Of a DNA stretch of 64,000 nt, positions 43,082-52,697 are shown in pieces; positions within the stretch are counted from its first letter, which is position 1, and every line of letters begins with the position of its first letter. The DNA lies in NCBI GenBank assembly GCA_030148005.1, contig JASBUI010000004.1, positions 124,001 through 188,000 on the forward strand, written 5' to 3'. Under the pieces are notes generated by a model. It saw only the letters and a program-made list of their open reading frames with translations, searched no databases and had not been told where the DNA came from. The position numbers and the translations under genes are program-made. This DNA is from Paracoccaceae bacterium. GTDB lineage: Bacteria > Pseudomonadota > Alphaproteobacteria > Rhodobacterales > Rhodobacteraceae.

Positions 43082-44038
43082 ATGAAACTAGCCGAAACGG
43101 TCACCTTTGGCGGCTCGGGGATGGAGCGGGCGGCAGAGCTTCGTGGAAGCGCCGATGCGATTGCGGCGCGCTGGGCCGATCCGGCGGCGCGGGTTGCCGT
43201 CTTTTGGCGCGGCAAGCCGTTGTTTGCAAAGGAAGATGCGGGCTGGTTGCCGGTGGATCACCCGATTTTCAAGCACAAGGCAGAGGCGGCGATCTTTCTG
43301 GGGCTGGACGAGGGGGCACCGCGGTTTGTGGCCGATATCTCGGGCTGGGAGCCCGAGGAAAAGCCCGACACGCTTGGCGCTTTCTTTGATCCAAGTGAAC
43401 AGGTTTACCCCGGCATGCCCGATGGCCATGTCTTTGCAGAGTTACGCGGCAGGATGACCCGGGTCACGGCGCGCGATGCTGAATTACTGGCGACCGGGCG
43501 GGCGATGCTGGAATGGCACCGGACGCATCGGTTCTGCGCGCGCTGCGGGGCGCCGTCGCAGATATCGATGGCAGGCTGGCAGCGCAATTGCCCCGAGTGC
43601 GGCGCGCATCATTTCCCGCGCACCGATCCGGTGGTCATCATGCTGATCACCCATGCCAACAGCGTTCTGATCGGCCGCTCGCACGGGTGGCCCGAGGGGA
43701 TGTATTCGCTTTTGGCCGGTTTCATCGAGCCGGGCGAGACGATCGAGGCGGCGGTGCGGCGCGAGATTTTCGAAGAGGCGGGCGTCAAAGTGGGCGAGGT
43801 CAGCTATCTGTCGAGCCAGCCATGGCCCTTTCCAAGCTCGCTGATGCTGGGCTGTCACGGGCAGGCATTGACGCGCGAAATCACGATCGACGATACAGAG
43901 ATCGACGATGCAATCTGGGTGACGCGCGAAGAGATGATGCAGGCCGTTGCGGGGCAGAACCCGGACATCAAACCGGCGCGCAACGGGTCAATTGCGCGAT
44001 TTCTTTTGAGCAACTGGCTTGCGGATCGACTGGATTAA
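43082..44038 (+). CDS. nudC: NADH pyrophosphatase / NAD-capped RNA decapping hydrolase
   Basis: NudC hydrolyses NADH and NAD caps on RNA. The 318-residue product has an N-terminal domain, a four-Cys zinc ribbon (CARCGAPSQISMAGWQRNCPEC, near 153-175), and the Nudix box GFIEPGETIEAAVRREIFEEAGV near 222-244. SQPWPFPSSLMLGC follows (SQPWPFP is the NudC signature). The ATG at 43082 follows GGGAGG; an ATG 33 bp upstream is less likely. Followed after 40 bp by an SRPBCC gene. Confidence 0.96.
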   Translation: MKLAETVTFGGSGMERAAELRGSADAIAARWADPAARVAVFWRGKPLFAKEDAGWLPVDHPIFKHKAEAAIFLGLDEGAPRFVADISGWEPEEKPDTLGAFFDPSEQVYPGMPDGHVFAELRGRMTRVTARDAELLATGRAMLEWHRTHRFCARCGAPSQISMAGWQRNCPECGAHHFPRTDPVVIMLITHANSVLIGRSHGWPEGMYSLLAGFIEPGETIEAAVRREIFEEAGVKVGEVSYLSSQPWPFPSSLMLGCHGQALTREITIDDTEIDDAIWVTREEMMQAVAGQNPDIKPARNGSIARFLLSNWLADRLD

Positions 44039-44078
44039 ATAGCATAACGCCCAGAACGGTTTCGAGGTGCGGATAGGT

Positions 44079-44546
44079 ATGAAGTTCTCATCGAAGGAAG
44101 ACATAGAAGCGCCGATCGCGTTTGTCTTCGATGCAATCACGGATTTTGATGCGCTGGAACGGCAGGCACTGCGGCGCGGCGCGGATGTTCAGCGCACCGA
44201 CAAGTTGGACAAGACCGGCGCGGGCATGTCCTGGAAGGCTTCTTTTCCATTTCGCGGCAAGGATCGCAAAGCCGTTGCCAAGCTGGTGAGCTATGACGCG
44301 CCCAACGGGGTTGGGTTCGTTTCGGAGACCGGCGGATTGCACGGCAGCGTCAAGGTGGACCTTGTACAGCTTTCGCCAAGACGCACGCGCATCAGTGTCG
44401 AACTTGACCTGAACCCCAATTCGATGTCGGCGCGCCTTTTGCTGCAGTCGCTGCGGCTGGCCAAGACGAACCTGATGCGGCGCTTTAAAAAGCGCGTCGG
44501 CTTTTTCGCCGATGACATTGAAGAGCGCTATTTTCGCCAGCGCTGA
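44079..44546 (+). CDS. SRPBCC (START-like) family protein
   Basis: The 155-residue protein shows the SRPBCC pattern: MKFSSKEDIEAPIAFVFDAITDFDALERQALRRG, DAPNGVGFVSETGGLHGSVKVDLVQLSPRRTRISVELDLNPNS, and a long C-terminal helix. Such proteins hold a hydrophobic ligand in a helix-grip cavity. No function or ligand is evident. AGGT lies just before the ATG at 44079. Possibly cotranscribed with nudC; converges with pheA (6 bp). Confidence 0.85.
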   Translation: MKFSSKEDIEAPIAFVFDAITDFDALERQALRRGADVQRTDKLDKTGAGMSWKASFPFRGKDRKAVAKLVSYDAPNGVGFVSETGGLHGSVKVDLVQLSPRRTRISVELDLNPNSMSARLLLQSLRLAKTNLMRRFKKRVGFFADDIEERYFRQR

Positions 44547-44552
44547 TCGCGG

Positions 44553-45389
44553 CTAGCTGCGGCGCGGATCGGCCGGGTAGGTGCCCAGAACCTTCAGGTA
44601 GTCGGTGAAATAGGTCAATTCGTCCATCGCGCGGCGGACGTTGGCATCGTCGGGGTGGCCTTCGATGTCGGCATAGAACTGGGTTGCGGTAAAGGCGCCG
44701 CCGACCATGTAGCTTTCAAGTTTGGTCATGTTCACGCCGTTGGTCGCAAAGCCGCCCATCGCCTTGTAAAGCGCGGCGGGAATGTTGCGGACCCGGAAGA
44801 CGAAAGAGGTCATCATCGGGGTGCCGGTTGCGCGGCGGGTCATGTCCAGTTCGCGCGACATGATCAGAAAGCGCGTGGTGTTATGGTCCTGATCCTCGAT
44901 ATGGCGGGCAAGGATGTTCAGCCCGTAAATCTCGGCCGCCAGATCGGATGCCAGCACCGCCTGATTTCGGGCGCCGGTTTCGGCCAGTTCAAGCGCCGCG
45001 CCAGCGCTGTCGACGGCGCCTTCGCCGCGAATGTTGTTCTGGGCCAGAAATTCGGCGCATTGCGGGATCAGAACCGGGTGGGCGCGCACAAGCTCAATCT
45101 CATCCAGCGTCACGCCGGGCACGGCCATCAGGGAGATGTGCACGCGCACGAAAGCCTCATCAATGATGTGAAGGCCGCTGGCGGGCAGCATCCGGTGGAT
45201 GTCGGCGACCCGGCCGTAGGTGGTGTTTTCGACCGGCAACATGGCAAGATCGGCCTGGCCGGTGCGGGTTGCTTCGATGGCATCCTCGAAAGTGCGGCAG
45301 GGCATCGGGGTCATGTCCGGGCGCGCATCGCGGCAGGCCTGATGCGAATATGCGCCGGGCTCTCCCTGAAATGCGATCGTTCCGGTCAT
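44553..45389 (-). CDS. pheA: Prephenate dehydratase
   Basis: A 278-residue single-function PheA converting prephenate to phenylpyruvate. Motifs: IAFQGEPGAYSHQACRD, the catalytic region PVENTTYGRVADIHRML (TT-type), the DHNTTRFLIMS signature of the dehydratase domain and the ACT domain with ATNGVNMTKLESYMVGG (an ESRP-like Phe-binding site). There is no chorismate mutase part. The start at 45389 (MTGTIAFQG) is chosen; another ATG is 15 bp upstream. Divergent from the cytochrome c gene. Confidence 0.96.
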   Translation of the reverse strand: MTGTIAFQGEPGAYSHQACRDARPDMTPMPCRTFEDAIEATRTGQADLAMLPVENTTYGRVADIHRMLPASGLHIIDEAFVRVHISLMAVPGVTLDEIELVRAHPVLIPQCAEFLAQNNIRGEGAVDSAGAALELAETGARNQAVLASDLAAEIYGLNILARHIEDQDHNTTRFLIMSRELDMTRRATGTPMMTSFVFRVRNIPAALYKAMGGFATNGVNMTKLESYMVGGAFTATQFYADIEGHPDDANVRRAMDELTYFTDYLKVLGTYPADPRRS

Positions 45390-45504
45390 GTTGCTTGCTT
45401 CCAAAAAATATTGCGTCAGGTCGTTTGGTCGCGGTTACTACACCTTGTGCAACAGGGGTGGAAGCGGATAGATACCTTCAAGAATTAGCCATACGGATTG
45501 CGAC

Positions 45505-46029
45505 ATGTTCGACACAATGACTATCACTAAGATCGTAGCGGCGATCTGTGCACCGCTGCTGGTATTCCTTCTGGGCTCTTGGGCGGTAGAATCCATCTAC
45601 CACGTCGGCGCCGAAGGTAAGGGCGATGCCGGCACTCAAGCGTATTTGATTGATACAGGCGCCGCGAGCGCACCTGCGGACGCCGCGGCTGCGGGACCCG
45701 ATTTTGCGACGCTTCTGGCTTCGGCGGACCCTGCAAAGGGCGAGAAGGTCTTTAGCAAGTGCAAGGCCTGCCACAGCCTGGAAGCCGGTAAGAACAAGGT
45801 TGGCCCGACGCTTTACGGCGTCGTTGGCCGCGGCGTCGATACCGTTCCGGGTTACGCCTATTCGGGCAAGATCGAGGCGGTTGCCAAGGTCTGGACCCCT
45901 GAGAACCTGAACAAGTTCCTGGAAAACCCCAAGAAGTTCGCACCCGGAACAAAGATGGGTTTTGCGGGCCTGAAAAAGGCCACGGACCGCGCGAACGTGG
46001 TTGCCTATCTTCAGACGATCAAAGGTTGA
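45505..46029 (+). CDS. cycM: Membrane-anchored cytochrome c (c552/cy type)
   Basis: A 174-residue protein: one N-terminal membrane helix (IVAAICAPLLVFLLGSWAV, about 10-28), an Ala/Pro-rich linker (about 50-70) and a class I cytochrome c domain with CKACHSLEAG (CxxCH near 90) and the distal methionine in GTKMGFAGLKKATDR. It resembles cytochromes c552/cy that carry electrons from bc1 to terminal oxidases in Paracoccus and Rhodobacter. It is near, but not beside, both oxidase clusters of the window. ATG 45505 is likely, with a second ATG 12 bp on. Confidence 0.93.
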   Translation: MFDTMTITKIVAAICAPLLVFLLGSWAVESIYHVGAEGKGDAGTQAYLIDTGAASAPADAAAAGPDFATLLASADPAKGEKVFSKCKACHSLEAGKNKVGPTLYGVVGRGVDTVPGYAYSGKIEAVAKVWTPENLNKFLENPKKFAPGTKMGFAGLKKATDRANVVAYLQTIKG

Positions 46030-46050
46030 TCAGCCCAAATCCCAAGAATT

Positions 46051-46081
46051 GGCCGTCCGGTGTTTGCCGGGCGGCCTTTTT
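46051..46081 (+). terminator. Intrinsic terminator after the cytochrome c gene
   Basis: GGCCGTCCGG pairs with CCGGGCGGCC (one mismatch region) around a TGTTTG loop, then TTTTT. Strong intrinsic terminator 22 bp past the stop. Confidence 0.92.
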
Positions 46082-46217
46082 CATTTGGGGCGGAATTTCC
46101 ACACGATCTGTCAAATCACCGAAAGTTCAGGCATTCTCGGCTTGAATGATCGTGGCTGCGGCCCTTAGCTTGTGATCAAAGAAGTCCGGCATGACCGGCC
46201 AACGGAGGAAACCCACC

Positions 46218-48116
46218 ATGACCAGACCTTTGGCCCTTGCGAGCGCTGTTCCGAGCCTGAGACAGGGGGCAAGACTTGCGGCGGCAGGACTGGTTGGGGC
46301 GGCGATGGCGCTTTGGGCGGCGCAGGGGCGGGCCAGCGAGGATGTGATCAAGTCCTACGGCATCGCAACCTTTGGCACGCTGAAGTACCCGGCGGATTAC
46401 AAACAGCTGAACTACGTGAACGCGGATGCCCCCAAGGGCGGTGAGATATCGCTTTGGGCGCCGGGAACCTTCGATTCGATGAACCCCTATACCCGCAAGG
46501 GGCGCGCCGGGGCGCTTTCGTCGATGATGTTCGAATCCATGCTGACGAGCACTGCGGATGAGATCGGCGCTTCTTATTGCCTGATCTGCACCACGCTTGA
46601 GTATCCGGCCAACAAGGACTGGGTGATCTTTGACATGAACCCGGCGGCGAAGTTTGCCGATGGCACGCCCGTGACGGCCGAGGACGCGCTTTATACCTAT
46701 GAGCTTTTCCTCAACGACGGGCTTCCGTCGTTCCGGGCGGTTCTGGGGCGGCTGGTTGAAAAGGCCGAGGTTCTAAGCCCGTTGCAGATCAAGTTCACCT
46801 TCAAGGCCGATGCGCCAAGGCGCGATGTGATCGAAAGCGTGGGCGGTTTGCCGATCTTTTCAAAGAAGTGGTTTGTCGACAACAAGGCGGGGCTTGATGA
46901 AAGCCGTCTTGAGCCGGCGCTTGGGTCGGGGCCTTATGTTCTGGACCGCTACGATATCAACCAGCGGATCGTTTATAAGCGCAACCCCGACTATTGGGGC
47001 AAGGATTTGCCCATCAACGTGGGGCGCAACAACTTTGACAGTATTCGGATTGAATACTTTGGGGATTCCAACGCCGCCTTTGAGGGGTTCAAGTCGGGCG
47101 CCTATACGTTCCGCATTGAAAACTCTTCCAAGACATGGGCCACGGGCTATGACTTTCCGGCGATCCAGAACGGCAACGTGATCAAGGCAGAGCTGAACGA
47201 TGGCACCATCGCCACGGGCCAGAGTTTCGTGATGAACCTGCGCCGACCGATGTTTCAGGACATCCGCGTGCGTGAGGCGATTGGGCTGATGTTCAACTTT
47301 GAATGGTCGAACGAGACGCTGTTCTTCGGGCTTTATGAGCGGATCAATTCGTTCTGGGAGAACTCGGAACTGGCGGCGCAGGGCCTGCCGACGGATGGCG
47401 AGCTGAAGCTGTTGCAGCCGCTTGTGGACAAGGGGCTTTTGGACAAGACGATCCTGACGGATGAGGCCGTCATGGCGCCGCGTTCCAGCGATCGTCAGCT
47501 TGACCGCAAGAACCTGCGGCAGGCTTCGAAGCTTTTGGAAGAGGCGGGGTGGATCGTCGGGGACGACGGGCTGCGGCGCAAGGATGGCAAGACGCTTCGG
47601 ATCGAGCTGATCGACGATAGCCCGACCTTTGACAGGGTGATCAACCCTTTCATCGAGAACCTGCGCCGTCTGGGTGTCGATGCCGTCTATAACCGGATCG
47701 ATTCCGCGCAATACACCGACCGGACGCGCAACTTTGACTTCGACATCATCACCGACCAGTTCCCGATGGGGTATGAGCCGGGTTCGGGGCTGAAACAGTT
47801 TTTCGGGTCCGAAACTGCGGATGAGAGCGTGTTTAACGCAATGGGTCTGAAGGACCCGGCGGTGGACAGCCTGATCGACACCATCATTGCGGCCAAGACA
47901 AAGCCCGAGATGATCACCGGCGTTCGGGCGCTGGACCGGGTGCTTCGGGTCAAGCGGTTCTGGATCCCGCAGTGGTACAAGGACAAGCACACGGTTGCCT
48001 ATTACAACATGTTCGAGCATCCCGATCCGCTTCCGCCCTATAGCCTTGGCTACCTCGATTTCTGGTGGGTCAATCCGCAGAAGGAAGCAGCCCTGAAAGC
48101 CAGCGGCGCTTTCTGA
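46218..48116 (+). CDS. yejA: Oligopeptide ABC transporter, periplasmic binding protein YejA
   Basis: The 632-residue solute-binding protein has an N-terminal signal ([26 protein letters not shown]) and the SBP family 5 layout: [30 protein letters not shown], the domain hinge and the C-terminal [17 protein letters not shown]. YejABEF imports peptides such as microcin C in E. coli. GGAGGAAA lies 7 nt before the ATG at 46218. First gene of yejABEF. Confidence 0.94.
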   Translation: MTRPLALASAVPSLRQGARLAAAGLVGAAMALWAAQGRASEDVIKSYGIATFGTLKYPADYKQLNYVNADAPKGGEISLWAPGTFDSMNPYTRKGRAGALSSMMFESMLTSTADEIGASYCLICTTLEYPANKDWVIFDMNPAAKFADGTPVTAEDALYTYELFLNDGLPSFRAVLGRLVEKAEVLSPLQIKFTFKADAPRRDVIESVGGLPIFSKKWFVDNKAGLDESRLEPALGSGPYVLDRYDINQRIVYKRNPDYWGKDLPINVGRNNFDSIRIEYFGDSNAAFEGFKSGAYTFRIENSSKTWATGYDFPAIQNGNVIKAELNDGTIATGQSFVMNLRRPMFQDIRVREAIGLMFNFEWSNETLFFGLYERINSFWENSELAAQGLPTDGELKLLQPLVDKGLLDKTILTDEAVMAPRSSDRQLDRKNLRQASKLLEEAGWIVGDDGLRRKDGKTLRIELIDDSPTFDRVINPFIENLRRLGVDAVYNRIDSAQYTDRTRNFDFDIITDQFPMGYEPGSGLKQFFGSETADESVFNAMGLKDPAVDSLIDTIIAAKTKPEMITGVRALDRVLRVKRFWIPQWYKDKHTVAYYNMFEHPDPLPPYSLGYLDFWWVNPQKEAALKASGAF

Positions 48117-48117
48117 A

Positions 48118-49200
48118 GTGGGTGCCTATATCCTCAGACGGCTTATGTTGGTGATCCCCACCCTTCTGGGGGTCATGATCATCAACTTTGCGCTGACCCA
48201 GTTTGTGCCCGGCGGGCCGATCGAACAGATCCTTGCCCAGCTTGAGGGCGGGGGAGATGTCTTTCAGACGATATCAGGCACCGGGTCAGAGACGCTAAGT
48301 TCCAGCACCGCAGATCAGGGGTATCTGGGCAGTCGCGGTTTGCCGCCCGATTTCATCAAGGATCTGGAAAAGCAGTTCGGCTTTGACAAGCCGCCGCTTG
48401 AGCGGTTCCTGAACATGATGTGGGACTACATGCGCTTTGACTTTGGCGAGAGCTATTTTCGGTCAATCAGCGTGCGCGATCTGGTTCTTGAAAAGATGCC
48501 GGTGTCCATCACGCTGGGCCTTTGGTCGACGCTGATCGCCTATCTCATCTCTATCCCGCTGGGCATTCGCAAGGCGGTGCGGGACGGGTCATCGTTTGAT
48601 ACTTGGACCTCGGGGGCGATCATCGTGGCCTATGCGATCCCCGGCTTTCTGTTCGCGATCCTGCTGTTGGTTCTGTTCGCGGGGGGATCGTTTTACAAGA
48701 TTTTCCCGCTTAGGGGGCTGACGTCCGACAACTGGGATACGCTGTCGTGGGGCGGCAAGATACTGGACTATCTGTGGCACATCACGCTGCCGGTCATCGC
48801 CTCGACCATTTCCAGCTTTGCCACCCTGACGCTTTTGACCAAGAACAGCTTTCTGGACGAGATCAAGAAGCAGTATGTCATCACCGCCAAGGCCAAGGGT
48901 CTGAGCGAGCGTGCGGTTCTTTACGGGCATGTCTTTCGCAATGCGATGCTGATCGTGATCGCGGGTTTTCCGGGTCTTTTCATCTCGGTCTTTTTCGGCG
49001 GCTCGATCATCATCGAAACGATCTTTTCGCTGGACGGGCTGGGACGGCTTGGGTTCGAGGCGGCGGTGGCGCGGGATTATCCGGTGATCTTTGGCACGCT
49101 CTTTTTCTTTGGTCTGATCGGTCTGGTCGTCGGGATCCTGTCGGATCTGATGTATGTCTTTGTCGATCCGCGCATCGACTTTGAAAAGAGAGAGACGTGA
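48118..49200 (+). CDS. yejB: Oligopeptide ABC transporter permease YejB
   Basis: A 360-residue permease of the DppB type: [39 protein letters not shown], several helices, and the EAA-like loop segment [27 protein letters not shown] (near 258-285). It begins at a GTG (48118) one base after the yejA stop, and its stop overlaps the yejE start by one base (TGATG). It forms the membrane pore with YejE. Confidence 0.95.
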   Translation: MGAYILRRLMLVIPTLLGVMIINFALTQFVPGGPIEQILAQLEGGGDVFQTISGTGSETLSSSTADQGYLGSRGLPPDFIKDLEKQFGFDKPPLERFLNMMWDYMRFDFGESYFRSISVRDLVLEKMPVSITLGLWSTLIAYLISIPLGIRKAVRDGSSFDTWTSGAIIVAYAIPGFLFAILLLVLFAGGSFYKIFPLRGLTSDNWDTLSWGGKILDYLWHITLPVIASTISSFATLTLLTKNSFLDEIKKQYVITAKAKGLSERAVLYGHVFRNAMLIVIAGFPGLFISVFFGGSIIIETIFSLDGLGRLGFEAAVARDYPVIFGTLFFFGLIGLVVGILSDLMYVFVDPRIDFEKRET

Positions 49201-50306
49201 TGCGCCTGTCCCCTCTGAACCAGCGCCGTTGGAGCAACTTTCGCAAGAACCGGCGCGCCTATTGGGCGCTGATCCTTTTCTGCATCCTGTTCGGCGCCTC
49301 GCTTTTTGCCGAGCTTATCGCCAACGACAAGCCGATCCTCGTTAGCTATCGCGGTGAGCTTTATACGCCGATCCTGAATTTCTATCCCGAGACGACCTTT
49401 GGCGGGGACTTCAAGACCGAAGCGATCTATCGCGACGCCGAGGTTAAGTGCCTGATCGAAACGGGCGGGCTGGACAGTTGTTTTGACGACCCGCAGGGCG
49501 TGATGGCCGATGCATCCGACGGGGTTGTGGATGGCAAGAGCATTCAGAAGGGTTGGGCGCTATGGCCGCCTATTCCCTATTCGTACAACACGATCGTGGA
49601 TATCCGCGGCGTGGCGCCATCGCCGCCGGATGCGCATAACTGGCTGGGCACCGATGATACCAAGCGCGATGTGCTGGCGCGGGTCATCTATGGGTTCCGC
49701 CTGTCGATCCTGTTCACGCTGATCGTGACGACAATCGCGTCGCTTATCGGGATCGTGGCCGGGGCGGTGCAGGGGTTTTTCGGCGGCTGGACGGATCTGT
49801 TGTTCCAGCGGTTCATCGAGATATGGGGCGCAACGCCCAGCCTTTACATCATCATTATTCTCTTTGCGATACTGGGGCGAAGTTTCTGGCTTTTGGTCTT
49901 TATCACCACGCTTTTTGCGTGGCCCGCCCTTGTTGGCGTGGTGCGGGCCGAGTTTTTGCGCGCGCGCAACTTTGAATACGTGCGCGCGGCGCGGGCCTTG
50001 GGGGTATCGAACCGGGTGATCATGTTCCGGCACATGCTGCCCAATGCGATGGTGGCCACGCTGACGCTTTTGCCGTTCCTGATCACCGGCGGGATCGGCA
50101 CGCTTGCCTCGCTGGATTTTCTGGGCTTTGGATTGCCCTCTTCGGCGCCGTCACTGGGCGAGCTGACGCTTCAGGCAAAGCAGAACCTACAGGCGCCGTG
50201 GCTGGGGTTCACCGCGTTCTTTACCTTCGCGATCATGCTGTCGCTGCTGGTCTTTATCTTTGAGGGGATCCGCGACGCCTTTGACCCAAGAAAGACCTTT
50301 CAATGA
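49200..50306 (+). CDS. yejE: Oligopeptide ABC transporter permease YejE
   Basis: A 368-residue permease of the DppC type with N-terminal RRWSNFRKNRRAYWALILF, an extended periplasmic loop (about 45-130), the HNWLGTDDTKRDVLARVIYGF segment, and the EAA loop ARNFEYVRAARALGVSNRVIMFRHMLPNA (near 260-288). The ATG at 49200 shares one base with the yejB stop. An in-frame GTG 3 bp earlier gives one extra Met and is less likely. Confidence 0.95.
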   Translation: MRLSPLNQRRWSNFRKNRRAYWALILFCILFGASLFAELIANDKPILVSYRGELYTPILNFYPETTFGGDFKTEAIYRDAEVKCLIETGGLDSCFDDPQGVMADASDGVVDGKSIQKGWALWPPIPYSYNTIVDIRGVAPSPPDAHNWLGTDDTKRDVLARVIYGFRLSILFTLIVTTIASLIGIVAGAVQGFFGGWTDLLFQRFIEIWGATPSLYIIIILFAILGRSFWLLVFITTLFAWPALVGVVRAEFLRARNFEYVRAARALGVSNRVIMFRHMLPNAMVATLTLLPFLITGGIGTLASLDFLGFGLPSSAPSLGELTLQAKQNLQAPWLGFTAFFTFAIMLSLLVFIFEGIRDAFDPRKTFQ

Positions 50307-50364
50307 CGGCCTGTACCAAGCTTGCGCCCGGATCGCAGCGCTGCCCTGCGGCGGAGTTTCCGTC

Positions 50365-51984
50365 ATGAGCCGTGTTCTGGACGTCAGGGATCTGAGGGTC
50401 GGTTTCCGGCAGGACGGCGCGGTGACCGAAGCGGTCAAGGGCGTAAGCTTTCACGTGGACAAGGGGGAAACGGTGGCCCTTGTCGGGGAAAGCGGGTCGG
50501 GCAAGTCGGTGACGGCGCTTAGCACGGTGTCCCTGCTTCCTGACAGCGCGGCGGTAAGCGGCAGCGTCAACTATCTGGGCCGCGAGATGATCGGCGCCGA
50601 TGAGGCGGTTCTGCGCGATGTGCGCGGCAATGACATCAGTTTCATCTTTCAAGAGCCGATGACGTCGCTGAACCCCTTGCACACGCTAGAAAAGCAACTG
50701 GCCGAAAGCCTTGCGCTGCATCAGGGCGTGCAGGGCGCAGAGGCGCAGGGGCGGATCATCGAGCTTTTGAACAAGGTCGGCATTCGGGACCCTGAAAGCC
50801 GGCTGAAGGACTATCCGCACCAGTTGTCGGGCGGGCAGCGCCAGCGGGTGATGATCGCAATGGCGCTGGCCAATGGCCCCGAGCTTTTGGTGGCCGATGA
50901 GCCGACAACGGCGCTGGATGTGACCATTCAGGCGCAGATTTTGGACCTTTTGGCGGATCTGAAAGCGGCCGAGGGGATGAGCCTTTTGTTCATCACCCAT
51001 GACCTTGGCGTTGTGCGCAAGATCGCCGACCGGGTTTGCGTGATGCAGGGCGGCGAGATTGTCGAGCAGGGCCCGACCGAGGTGATCTTTTCCGATCCCA
51101 AGCACCCCTATACCCAGATGCTTCTGGCGGCAGAGGCGGCGGGTAAGCCCGGGCCGGTGCCCGAAGGGGCCGAAGTGGTGGTCGAGACAAAGGACCTTCG
51201 TATCTGGTTTCCGATCCAGCGCGGTTTGCTGCGCAAGACGGTGGGCCATGTAAAGGCGGTCAACTCGGCCAGTATCAGTGTGCGGCAGGGCGAGACGCTG
51301 GGCGTTGTCGGTGAAAGCGGGTCGGGCAAGACGACGCTGGCGCTGGCGATCATGCGGCTGATCCGCTCTGAAGGGCCGATCCTATATGCCGGGCAGGATA
51401 TTCAGGGCTGGCGCAACGCGCGGATGCGCAGCCTGCGCCGCGACATGCAGATCGTATTTCAGGACCCCTACGGTTCGCTGTCGCCGCGGATGTCGGTGGC
51501 CGAGATCATTTCGGAAGGGCTTGGGGTGCATGGGGTAGAGCCGGGGCGCAACCCGCGTGAGATGGTCGCCGAGATCATGACCGAGGTCGGGCTCGACCCG
51601 GCCTTGATGAACCGGTATCCGCATGAGTTTTCGGGTGGCCAGAGGCAAAGGATTGCCATTGCGCGGGCGATGATCCTGCGCCCCAAGCTGGTGGTTCTGG
51701 ATGAGCCGACAAGCGCGCTGGACATGACCGTACAGGTGCAGATCGTCGAGCTTTTGCGCGAGCTGCAGCGCAAGTACAAGCTGGCTTATGTCTTTATCAG
51801 CCACGATCTGAAGGTCATTCGCGCGCTAAGCCACAAGGTTATGGTCATGCGCAACGGCGATGTCGTTGAGGCGGGCGAGGGGGATGCGGTCTTTACCGCG
51901 CCCCAGTCGGACTATACGCGCACCTTGCTGGCGGCGGCCTTTGGCGGAGAGACAGGCGCGGCGGTTATGCCGGGCCAAGCGTAA
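50365..51984 (+). CDS. yejF: Oligopeptide ABC transporter ATPase YejF (double ATP-binding protein)
   Basis: A 539-residue fusion of two ABC ATPases. The first has [13 protein letters not shown] (Walker A), [15 protein letters not shown] (signature) and [14 protein letters not shown] (Walker B). The second has [15 protein letters not shown] near 330, [15 protein letters not shown] and [14 protein letters not shown]. It powers YejB/YejE. The ATG at 50365 follows GGCGGAG; the frame is open upstream but lacks a good start. Its last 20 bp overlap the convergent FAH-like gene. Confidence 0.95.
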   Translation: MSRVLDVRDLRVGFRQDGAVTEAVKGVSFHVDKGETVALVGESGSGKSVTALSTVSLLPDSAAVSGSVNYLGREMIGADEAVLRDVRGNDISFIFQEPMTSLNPLHTLEKQLAESLALHQGVQGAEAQGRIIELLNKVGIRDPESRLKDYPHQLSGGQRQRVMIAMALANGPELLVADEPTTALDVTIQAQILDLLADLKAAEGMSLLFITHDLGVVRKIADRVCVMQGGEIVEQGPTEVIFSDPKHPYTQMLLAAEAAGKPGPVPEGAEVVVETKDLRIWFPIQRGLLRKTVGHVKAVNSASISVRQGETLGVVGESGSGKTTLALAIMRLIRSEGPILYAGQDIQGWRNARMRSLRRDMQIVFQDPYGSLSPRMSVAEIISEGLGVHGVEPGRNPREMVAEIMTEVGLDPALMNRYPHEFSGGQRQRIAIARAMILRPKLVVLDEPTSALDMTVQVQIVELLRELQRKYKLAYVFISHDLKVIRALSHKVMVMRNGDVVEAGEGDAVFTAPQSDYTRTLLAAAFGGETGAAVMPGQA

Positions 51985-52660
51985 CGGCGGCGGTTCCGAT
52001 CCCGGCGATTTCCACCATGCAGGTCTGGCCGGGCAAAATCTGACCCACGCCCGCGGGTGTTCCGGTCATGATCAGATCGCCGGGGCAGAGCGTGACCAGC
52101 CCCGAGAGATAGGCGATGATATCGGCCACGGGCCAGATCATCTGATCGATATCGCTGGACTGGCGCAAATCGCCATCGACATGCGCGGTAAGCGCGGCAT
52201 GTTCGGGGTGCCCGATTTCGGCTGCCGGGGCGATGGCGCCAATGACGGCGGAATTATCAAAACCCTTGGCCATATCCCACGGACGGCGCGCGGCCTTGGC
52301 CTGGCTTTGAAGATCGCGGCGCGTCAGGTCATTGCCGGCCGCGTAGCCAAAGATGTGGCCGGCCGCATCGGCGGGCGCGATGTCGGCGCCGCCCAGTCCG
52401 ATGGCGATCACCAGCTCTGCCTCATGGTGGAGATTCTGGGTGGCCGTGGGAAAGGGGATGGTTGCGCCGTTCGCGACGATGCTGTCGCCCGGTTTGGTGA
52501 AAAAGAACGGCGGTTCGCGGTCGGGATCATTTCCCATCTCGCGGGCGTGGTCGGCATAGTTGCGACCGACGCAAAAGATGCGGCGCACCGGGAAAAGGGC
52601 GTCTGTGCCCCGGATTTCAACGGCGGGGACGGCGGCGGGGGAAAAGGCGTAATTTGTCAT
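51965..52660 (-). CDS. Fumarylacetoacetate hydrolase family protein
   Basis: A 231-residue FAH-fold protein: RIFCVGRNYADHAREMG, PPFFFTKPGDSIV, HHEAELVIAIG (metal-binding Glu region), YAAGNDLTRRDLQ, GDLIMTGTPAGVGQILPG. The fold covers fumarylpyruvate hydrolases and related decarboxylases and tautomerases; the substrate here is not known. ATG 52660 (MTNYAFSP) is the likely start. Its 3' end overlaps yejF by 20 bp on the opposite strand. Confidence 0.9.
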   Translation of the reverse strand: MTNYAFSPAAVPAVEIRGTDALFPVRRIFCVGRNYADHAREMGNDPDREPPFFFTKPGDSIVANGATIPFPTATQNLHHEAELVIAIGLGGADIAPADAAGHIFGYAAGNDLTRRDLQSQAKAARRPWDMAKGFDNSAVIGAIAPAAEIGHPEHAALTAHVDGDLRQSSDIDQMIWPVADIIAYLSGLVTLCPGDLIMTGTPAGVGQILPGQTCMVEIAGIGTAAVTLGPA

Positions 52661-52697
52661 GGCAAGAGGTCTAGCAGAGCGGCTTGCCGGTGCAAGC

